Origin: Kuschelorhynchus macadamiae
Lineage: Eukaryota; Arthropoda; Insecta; Coleoptera; Curculionidae
Length of the DNA: 64,000 bases
Direction of reading: 5' to 3'
Assembly: GCA_030620095.1 (NCBI GenBank)
Contig: JAUTXW010001351.1
Coordinates: 2,914,001-2,978,000 of the forward strand
Below, piece after piece: positions 57,088 through 64,000 of this stretch; position 1 is the stretch's first letter; every line of letters begins with the position of its first letter. The translations under genes and the position numbers were made by a program. Below the pieces are notes generated by a model. The model had not been told where the DNA came from, searched no databases, and saw only the letters and a program-made list of their open reading frames with translations.

Positions 57088-57350
57088 TTAACAAACAAAC
57101 AAAAGTATGCTTTATTGCCGCAGGAAAATTGTTACAATTTTATGGACAAATTTACCTTAAAAGTAAAAAAACAAAACAATAAAAAAACGAAATATTAATC
57201 GAGAAAAAATATTATTTTTCGATAGGTCAATGCAAATACGTAAATTGTAAATATAACATTCGTTAGGACATAATATTGCCGTAAAGCGGTTAATGAATCC
57301 AGATGACCTTAACAATAAGGAATTATACAATACATATGCGAGTTGAAAAT
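57088..57350 (-). mobile_element. 3' end of a Jockey-type LINE, older copy inserted in the R4-type LINE
   Basis: AACAAACAAACAAAAGTATG, then CTTTATTGCCGCAG and TTTTATGGACAAA are repeated at 59,509-59,580, where they form the 3' end of the LINE with the intact RT. Weaker similarity continues to about 57,350 (TTAATGAATC...GATGACCTTA). So a 5'-truncated copy of the same LINE family sits here on the minus strand. Confidence 0.75.
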
Positions 57351-57540
57351 AATCTAGCTGAGGCTAGATCTATGAATCAACGAGCATTAGATAATTGATT
57401 AAAGGTAACTTCCAGATTTCTGGCCTGGTCAACACATGCAATTTTTATATTGTTTACATACATTGTAAAAAAATAATTATACAGATGAAATTTATTTTTG
57501 TTGGCTTTATATACTATCACTACGTACACGGTTTTTTGCC

Positions 57541-57541
<1 letters not shown>

Positions 57542-57606
<65 letters not shown>
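57542..57606. repeat. (TA)n microsatellite
   Basis: About 30 TA units with one AAAT interruption at the right side. Confidence 0.95.
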
Positions 57607-57607
<1 letters not shown>

Positions 57608-58720
57608 TATGCATACACTGCAAATAAATATTTGTAAATATTTTTGTTTTATGTACATACTAAAATACAAATTGTTGGTATACCTGAGAAAAAGGGAAAT
57701 TTATATTCATCTCAGTTTTATGGACAGTTTTTGAAATTTATACATTGGATGTCACAAACGGAGAACTTGAATTTATATTTTTTTATAAATGTTGTCAGCA
57801 TAAGGGTAAATACATTTTGAAAAATGTATCTTTTTGCGCTTCTATTAAATATCGAGTAAAACTTTAAAACCGAAATATTTTAGCAGAACGTTTTTATTAC
57901 TATGCCGCGGGGAAATTTTCCTTAACTGCCAACAAAATAAATATGCATTATAGGTTGAATATTAAAATAAAAAATATTCTTGAACATAAAACATATCAAA
58001 AAGTTGAAGTAGAATTTTTGTTTAATTTAAATAAAAACGGACCTTTTCATAATTTTTTACCTTAATGAGGTTGAAATTTTTTTCCTAGGAATGTTCTAGG
58101 GTATATAAGGTATTGTAAAAAAGCGTACAAAAACAGTTTGTATTTTTTAATGGAATACCCTGTATTTTATTTCACCTTGAAATGGGCTTCTTTTTGGTAG
58201 TTGCCAATTTCCCAGATTTATTTATAGACAACTAAAAGAACCTAACTGAAAATTCCCATAACCATAACGAGGGAAGTACAGCGTAAACGAAATTTACCGA
58301 TTTTTTAGTTTTCGAATGACTTTTGACTTAAGTCTTTTTCAAATTGCCTGGTGACAGATCTATCATCAACTGACTTACACGGCCAAATAAAAAAAAAACT
58401 TGTTTCAACAGTTTTATTTCATAATATTCCACCTTTTCCTTCAATTTAATATTTTATAAGATTCAAATCTCCAGGCCGAAAAAATATAGTCAACTAAGCA
58501 AATTGATATTCGACTGAATAATTTTCCCGTTTTGCTTTTATTTTTTATGGGTATGAGACGGCTTTTTTCCTAGTTTTATCTTTTGGGGGAGTGCGGAAAA
58601 GATTATTGAAATGCCGTCGTAAAGGCAGATCAACAAGCTTGATAAATATGTCTGTACAGTTCGCGATTTGCATATATAAGATGTAAATAATAAAACTCCT
58701 AGCCCAGCTGTTACATTTTA
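57607..58720. other. No gene seen
   Basis: AT-rich flank. ATGGAATACCCTGTATTT at 58,150 resembles a common insect repeat terminus; no partner assigned. Confidence 0.45.
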
Positions 58721-58847
58721 ATGTTGTGTGCATTAATCCGTTGGACAAAAAGTTTTATTGTATGTAAACTGGGCTGATAACCTGTCCTGTGACCATTGTT
58801 TAACTGAAATTGATGCCAATCAAAGTCGAAACTGCCAAAGTCAAACC

Positions 58848-59512
58848 ATGCCGGGTTTATCCTTGCTTGAAAGAGCAAAAATTGTGCAGTATGTTGAAGA
58901 CGGGCTTCCAGTGAGAAAAGTGGCCGAGTTTATGAACACTAGCAAAAATACTGTGCAAAAAATCAAAAATCAGTGGGAAACTACTAGGAGTTTTCAAAAG
59001 CTTAAACCTACAGGGAGACCAAGAATCACTTCCAATCAACAGAATAACGCGTTGATTGATTATTTGCAACAACATCCATTTAGTATAGCAAGAGATGCTG
59101 TAGAAGCGACTAATTTTCCTGCATCACGAAGTACCGCTTGCCGCAGGGTACAAAAGTCTGTCTTAGGCAATCATGTAGCAGCAAGAAAAATGAAGCTGAC
59201 TAAACATCACAAACAAGGAAGAGTTATTTTTGCTCTAAATAATTTGCGAAGGGAGAATTGGAATAGAGTCGTTTTTACGGATGAAAAGGTTTTTCAATCA
59301 AGCTATAATGGACAAGTTAGAGTATACAGACCCCGAAATTCTAGGTATGATGAAGCATATATCAATAATTCTGATAGATCTGGACGTTTTTCTGTTAATT
59401 CATGGGCATGGATTAGCATTAAGGGACTTGGGGTATGGTGGAGTATTCACGAAAGATTTAGTGCTACAGTATATAGCAATATTTTAGAAAATGTTATGCT
59501 ACCCAGCGTAAC
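58848..59512 (+). pseudogene. Tc1 transposase, N-terminal part (interrupted gene)
   Basis: The start chosen at 58,848 gives MPGLSLLERAKIVQYVEDGL, the usual start of this family; the upstream in-frame ATG at 58,758 lies in the TIR region. Domains: two helix-turn-helix units (LPVRKVAEFMNTSKNTVQKI and the RARKMKLTKHH-type region), a GRPR-like hook (PTGRPRIT), then the DDE domain with the first catalytic Asp in NRVVFTDEKVF. The frame is open to the LINE insertion at 59,513 and continues in phase at 62,217 if the insertion and one copy of its 6-bp target duplication are ignored. Apparently inactivated mainly by the insertion. Confidence 0.93.
59507..59512. repeat. 6-bp target-site duplication, left copy (CGTAAC)
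   Basis: CGTAAC flanks the LINE on its 3' side and is repeated at 62,217-62,222 on its 5' side, where the transposase frame resumes. This pins both insertion junctions. Confidence 0.85.
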
Positions 59513-62216
59513 AAACAAACAAACAAAAGTATGCTTTATTGCCGCAGAAAAATTCTACAATTTTATGGACAAAGCAAAATATACCTAAAAATAAGACATA
59601 TCAAAACATTAATCGAAAATAATTTCGACAAGTCAGTGCTTTTATTTTTAAAATGTAAATTATCAATTTACCAAATCGTAAAACACACGTTAGAATATAG
59701 CATAACATTGCAAACAGTAAATGAATCATGATAACCTTATAAAAGTAAACAAACACACATGTACGAGGTGAATAATTTCGATGACATTGAAATCAAAATT
59801 GCAACTATGCGACCTTAAACTCTATGTTATTATAGTTATACAAATAATTGTGATGTTAAACAGAAGGTATATTGAACTAGTGCAGAATGTAGTATACAAA
59901 AAGAATTAAATTGTTTTTAATCCAATACCTAACAAAAATAATTAAGTTTTAAGTGAATGTTCGACAGTTCTTTTCCCTATATAATGATTTACAAAATTCT
60001 ATGCTATGAGTTAGGACATGACTCACAAAAGATTTAAGTAAACAAGCGAGTTTAGTGACAATTTAAAGAGACTTACTCACTGAAAAAAAAATCATTAACG
60101 CTGTAAAGTGGTCTCTCAATGAGGTATGCTTTGGTGTTTTTTCGAAATTGTGCAAGCATAGGGATAGATTTTAAATGTACTGGCAGATTGTTGTAAAGTT
60201 TTATGGCGTTGTAAATAATTGATTTTTTTATTAATTCTGTGGAAGGAATGGGAAGATAAATATCATGCCTAGAGTTTCTGGTAGGGTATATATGTTGTGG
60301 CCTTTCTGGGAGGGTGTTTATATGTTTTCTCAGCAAACATACCGTTTCCAAAATAAATAATGCAGGAAGTGTTAATATTTCATGTTTTTTGAAATAGTAT
60401 TGGCAGTGAGCTCTATTATTTAGACCAAACAAATAACGAATGGCTCTCTTTTGAAGCATAAAAATACTACGAAATTGCTCGGTGGTACAGCAGCCCCAAA
60501 AGGGAAGGCCATAGCGGAGGTGGGATTCAAATAAAGAGAAATAAGTAAGTCTGGCAGAAGGAACGTCTAGTTCTTTTGAAACTGATCGAATGGCGAAGCA
60601 GGCGGTAGAAAGTTTTTTAGTTAAGGTGTCAATATGATTAGACCATTTTAGGTTGCTATTTATATTTAAACCCAGGAATTTAACCGACTCTACGTATTCA
60701 ATATTGCTGTTATGTACCTGAAGTGGTTGTAAAGTTCCCTTATAAGATAACGCCACCGTTTTATCGACGTTAAAACAAAGCATATTGGAATCGGACCAAG
60801 CCTTAATTATAACCAAGTCTTTGGAGATACTAGAGTGTAAAGACGTTGTATCAAAATCACTCCATGTTATGCTTGTGTCATCAGCAAAAAGGGAGATTCT
60901 TCCATTAATTTTAAGGTTCGTGATATCATTAATGTATAACAAAAAAAGAATAGGTCCCAAGACTGAACCTTGAGGAACTCCACTTGTAATCAACTTACAA
61001 TCAGAATCGGAACCATTAGCCCTTACAAGTTGTTGCCTTTTTCCAAGATAAGATTTGAACCAATTTAAAGAAGTACCACGAATTCCATAAAAATGTAGTT
61101 TGTTTATCAGAATTTCATGACTAACACAATCAAAGGCTTTCGCATAGTCACAAAAAACTGAGGCAGTTGGGTGGTTGTTATTGAGAGATGAGTAGACGCC
61201 TCTAAGCAACGTGAACATGGCGTCACTGGTGCACTTGTTGGGTAGAAATCCGAACTGCTCCGGGGATATTATCTGATGTTTCAGGAGAAATGGCATAAGA
61301 CGGTTCTTCAGTAGCCTTTCGATGATTTTTGATAGCACTGGTAGTAGTGCAATTGGGCGATAATTGCAAGAGTTAGTTTTTTCGCCGCCTTTATGAAGTG
61401 GAATAATTATAGCTGTTTTAAGGCAATCAGGGAATACACCTTTTATAAAGGACTCATTTATTAATGTTGTAAGGGCCTCTATGACTGGGAGTGGCAAGTT
61501 CAGGAATATTCTAATTGATAGGCCATCAGTGCTACACGAAGATTTACTTTTAATATTATGTATTACCTTCAATAGTTCAGTGTTGCTAACGGGACTTAAG
61601 AAAAAGCTATCAGCTAAATTTTTTGAAGGAGGGAGAAACGAAAAAGGGTCCAAACTTGGCGAGATACTAGAGGTGACATTTTTGCTTACATTAATAAAAT
61701 AATCATTTAGATCATTAGCCCCTGGCAAGTTCTGAGTCACAGGGTTTGATTTGTTTCTGAGGTTATTGATGATGGACCAGGTTTCTTTTGAAACGTTATT
61801 AGAGTTTGTTAGACGTTTTCGGTAGTGTAATTTTTTTGCTGACTTAATAAGAGTAGTGTAGATCCTCCTATAATTAGAGATATAGTCGAGAATAAGAAAG
61901 GAGTCGGTGAATTTTTTTATATATGAGAGCGAGCGCATATTTTTAGCAGAAATTCGTATTCCTTTCGTGGTCCACGGTTTATGCCGCTTAGGTTTGATAT
62001 TCTTAAGCGGGAAGGCCTTGTTAAAAGCACTTAAAGTTTTATTTAAAAAAGTTCTGAAGTTTGTGTTGACATTATCAGATTCAAAATTCCAATTGGTGTT
62101 AAAGCAAATATTATGAAATACTGAGAAATTTGCGGCCGAGAAAATTCTGCCCCGATGGCGAGATCTTGGTAAGGGCCTAATAGGTAAACTAAACCTGGAA
62201 ATTACCGCCTCGTGAT
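59513..62216 (-). mobile_element. 5'-truncated Jockey-type LINE inserted in the Tc1 transposase
   Basis: The element lies on the minus strand with its 3' end at 59,513, ending in TTTG-type repeats (read on the plus strand as AAACAAACAAAA), and its truncated 5' end at 62,216. It is flanked by CGTAAC duplications. It contains a long open RT frame and about 550 bp of 3' untranslated sequence, but no endonuclease. It is younger than the Tc1 element it interrupts, and it is the least decayed protein gene of the window. Confidence 0.92.
60073..62216 (-). CDS. LINE reverse transcriptase (Jockey superfamily), open but lacking its N-terminus
   Basis: About 714 element-encoded codons with no stop. The frame also runs some 23 codons into antisense Tc1 sequence above 62,216, which is not part of the protein. 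Order: linker between endonuclease and RT (KPWTTKGIRISAKNMRSLSY), then RT blocks KSSCSTDGLSIRIF, IIPLHKGGEKTNSCNYRPIA, GFLPNKCTSDAMF, FCDYAKAFDCVSHEIL (first Asp), SGVPQGSVLGPILFLLYIND, ISLFADDTSIT (catalytic FADD) and VKFLGLNIN, followed by the thumb and C-terminal region and a stop at 60,073. RT primes cDNA synthesis at nicked target DNA. The AP-endonuclease is missing through 5' truncation, so the copy is probably not autonomous although RT residues look intact. No native start codon. Confidence 0.93.
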
Positions 62217-62563
62217 CGTAACGGAACATTTTCCACAAAATGATTTTATATATCAGCAAGACAATTGTCCTATTCATAATGCTCATATAATTTCTGAATG
62301 GTTTGTAAATAAAAATATTGAGACTCTGTTATGGCCTGCAAAAAGTCCGGATATCAATATTATAGAAAATGTTTGGCCTGGTTACGAAAAAAATGTATAA
62401 GTCCAATTTTCATCCAGAGAGCAAGGATGATCTGGAAAATGAAATAATGAACATATGGGATGAATTAAGAGAAGATGTTGATCTTTGCAGAAATTTATAT
62501 TTGTCGATACCCCGGAGAATTTACGAAGTTTTAGCCAGGAATGGAGCAATAACTAAATATTAA
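62217..62563 (+). pseudogene. Tc1 transposase, C-terminal part
   Basis: Resumes in phase after the LINE: TEHFPQNDFIYQQDNCPIHN carries the second catalytic Asp, and SPDINIIENVW the final Glu. The spacing is 34 residues, so this is DD34E, typical of Tc1. A one-base frame change near 62,385 (after ENVWP) moves the end, KSNFHPESKDDLENEIMNIW to VLARNGAITKY, to another frame, ending at 62,561. Apart from this frameshift and the LINE, the gene is well preserved. Confidence 0.92.
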
Positions 62564-62822
62564 CACTTTATTTTATTGCTTTATTTATTTTTCTTTTGGT
62601 TCATTTGTTATAACTTTAATAAATACTAGTGTTTAAAAATATGTGATTGTTTTATTTTTACTAAAAGTTTAATATTACCGTTTATAATAAAATATTTGCA
62701 AAAATGCTATTAAAATAAGATCCCTATTTTTTACATTGTACAACATATTTATGAACTTTTGAGGGGTGACAGGATGGTTTACACAAGCCAAATTTTGTCC
62801 AACGGATTAATGCACACGACTG

Positions 62823-62927
62823 TACTTAACTGCTCGGAAACATTAAATCGTCTTGTATTTCAGGTAAGAATATACTCTACTTGATCCGATGTGTATTGTT
62901 TCATACTTGTGAAGTGAAATCTTTGCA
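62823..62927. other. Spacer between Tc1 and hAT elements
   Basis: Short unique DNA; ends with TCTTTGCA, the possible 8-bp target duplication of the adjacent hAT element. Confidence 0.4.
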
Positions 62928-64000
62928 CAGTGGCGGCGCCAGCTATTTTTATTAGGTTGGGCGATGCCCGGCAGAACTGTTTGGTGACTGGGCAAACCCA
63001 AACTAACCCAAACAACCAAAGAGTAGATATTGCATTATTTGATGAACATTATTTATATGTAGGTACTTACCTTATCTTATTACTTCAAAATAAAAAAAGG
63101 TACAGGTAAACAAAATTTAAACCAAATTTAAATCAGTTATTATTTATAAGTTTACTGAACAAAAACATGCAACAACAAAATTAAAATAAAAGGAAAAGGT
63201 TAATAGTATTAAAAAAGAGCTATTTTTCTATTATTGTGTTTCTTAGAAAAGGAATCTACAACTAAATCTAAATCCATCGATTTAATAATGGTTTTTTCAA
63301 TATATAAGATACCCAAATCAGAGAGTCTTTCGTGACTCATTGTGGTTCTTAGATAATTTTTTATACGTTTTAAACCACTAAATGATCTTTCACGAGCAGC
63401 GCTCGATGAGGGTACCGTTATGGCAATGGTGGATAATTTATTGATTTCGTGGAAAACGATGTCAAATTCTTGAAGAAGAATGGCTAAATCTGATAGGTTA
63501 TTAATTTTTTTATTGTGATTTTCTTCATACCTTTCAATCGTTTTCGGTAGTAATTTGACTTCGTTTTCTACCGACGCTATATCACACCCATAATGACAAG
63601 CTAAAGGAAGTATTTCTTCTAAATTTAAAAATGCCGTATTTGAAGGGTTTAATGAACTAAATCCCTTCAGAACGTTGATATTTTCGTCAAATCTTCGACA
63701 AAGTTCTGAAGAGATTCGGTCAATTATTGGATAATATAAATTGTATTGAAACTCACTTTTTTTGGTTACGCATCTCTCCTCTTCAAGAGAAGTAATTTTT
63801 TCTATAATAACGGCATTTTTAAATTTAGAAACGAAATTGAAACCCAACCAGTCCCAGAAAGTTTCGTCAGAAAAAAACTAAAATTGGGACCTCAACTGTG
63901 TTATATCGAAGTAGACTTTTTTGGTCCACTTTGGGGTACCATAGCTTCGGTACCAAAGGTGGTACAGAAAAATGTTTGAAACAAATCTCGAGAGCCACGT
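62928..64000 (-). mobile_element. hAT element, one end and 3' part of transposase (continues beyond window)
   Basis: CAGTGGCGGCGCCAGC at 62,928 is a typical hAT terminal start, followed by GGGCGATGCCCGGC and, further in, the 3' end of a hAT transposase on the minus strand. The other end lies outside the window. TCTTTGCA (62,920-62,927) is the candidate 8-bp target duplication; its partner cannot be checked. Confidence 0.75.
63209..63886 (-). CDS. hAT transposase, C-terminal region with dimerisation domain (partial)
   Basis: Open from an in-frame TAG at about 63,886 to the stop at 63,209. There is no ATG start, so this is a 3' exon or fragment. It reads ETFWDWLGFNFV, FDENINVLKGFSSLNPSN, EVKLLPKTIERYEENHNKK and then the hAT dimerisation signature LSTIAITVPSSSAARERSFS, GLKRIKNYLRTTMSHERLSD and LGILYIEKTI. 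This matches hAT transposases of the ZMYM1-like type in insects. The TAG at 63,886 follows a T-rich stretch (CAATTTTAG) and may be a splice acceptor rather than a nonsense mutation. The catalytic RNase-H-like core with the first Asp residues would be upstream, outside the window or in another exon. Confidence 0.85.

Larger units (their letters stand above)
58721..62822 (+). mobile_element. Tc1-type DNA transposon, split by a LINE insertion
   Basis: The left end at 58,726 and the right end at 62,818 share a perfect 25-bp inverted repeat beginning GTGTGCATTAATCCGTTGG. A weaker outer extension (CAGTC on the right, ATGTT on the left) abuts TA on both sides (58,719-58,720 and 62,823-62,824), the expected target duplication. 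Without the LINE the element would be about 1.4 kb, a usual Tc1 size. It encodes one transposase in + orientation. Confidence 0.93.

Overview
The window looks like repeat-dominated nuclear DNA of an arthropod, most likely an insect. This is inferred from the AT-rich composition, the absence of compact genes, and the mix of mobile elements: Penelope-like elements (PLEs), Jockey-type and R4/Dong-type LINEs, Ty3/gypsy, Tc1, pogo, hAT and Helitron-like sequences. No prokaryotic operons or CRISPR arrays are present. The only confident host-type gene is a tRNA-Ala(CGC) at 46,920-46,991. A possible last exon of a host gene lies at 48,843-49,053 on the minus strand.

Layout. 0.3-2 kb: decayed PLE. 3-4.5 kb: nested inverted repeats and a hAT transposase relic. 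5.1-7.25 kb: decayed Ty3/gypsy pol. 7.3-9.2 kb: short non-autonomous element inside inverted repeats, then a LINE relic. 13.5-14.5 kb: minisatellite of about 125 bp. 14,960-19,039: two PLE copies joined head to head as a near-palindrome, each with reverse transcriptase, GIY-YIG endonuclease and a 3' hammerhead-ribozyme-like motif. 21,421-23,864: complete but inactivated pogo element with TA target duplication. 24.4-25.5 kb: MITEs. 27.4-28.4 kb: tandem PLE relics. 29.8 kb: fragment resembling SWIM/YqaJ-type element proteins. 33-35.3 kb: tandem repeats, including an array of about 225-bp monomers each ending in a hammerhead-like motif. 35.3-43.1 kb: several blocks of a higher-order repeat built on a GCCATTTTG unit, interrupted by MITEs and a LINE 3' end. 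44.7-45.9 kb: minisatellite and a Helitron-like 3' end. 46.45-46.82 kb: very long (TA)n, then the tRNA. 47.4-48.3 kb: old degenerate tandem array. 50.3-52.6 kb: Tc1/mariner-type element with inverted repeats of about 600 bp. 55.3-57.35 kb: R4/Dong-type LINE with another LINE 3' end inside it. 58,721-62,822: Tc1 element split by a 2.7-kb LINE with a 6-bp target duplication. 62.9 kb to the end: hAT element.

How the parts relate. Most of the window is nested transposition plus expansion of tandem DNA. The most interesting thread is the recurrence of hammerhead-like cores (CTGANGA, a short stem, GAAA, then GTC). They occur at the 3' ends of two PLE families and, independently of any protein, in the 225-bp tandem array at 34.5-35.3 kb. 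That array has the architecture of the retrozymes described in plants and animals, small non-coding retroelements bounded by hammerheads. All element genes except the LINE at 60 kb and the hAT fragment carry stops, frameshifts or deletions. All assignments come from reading motifs by eye; no database search was run.
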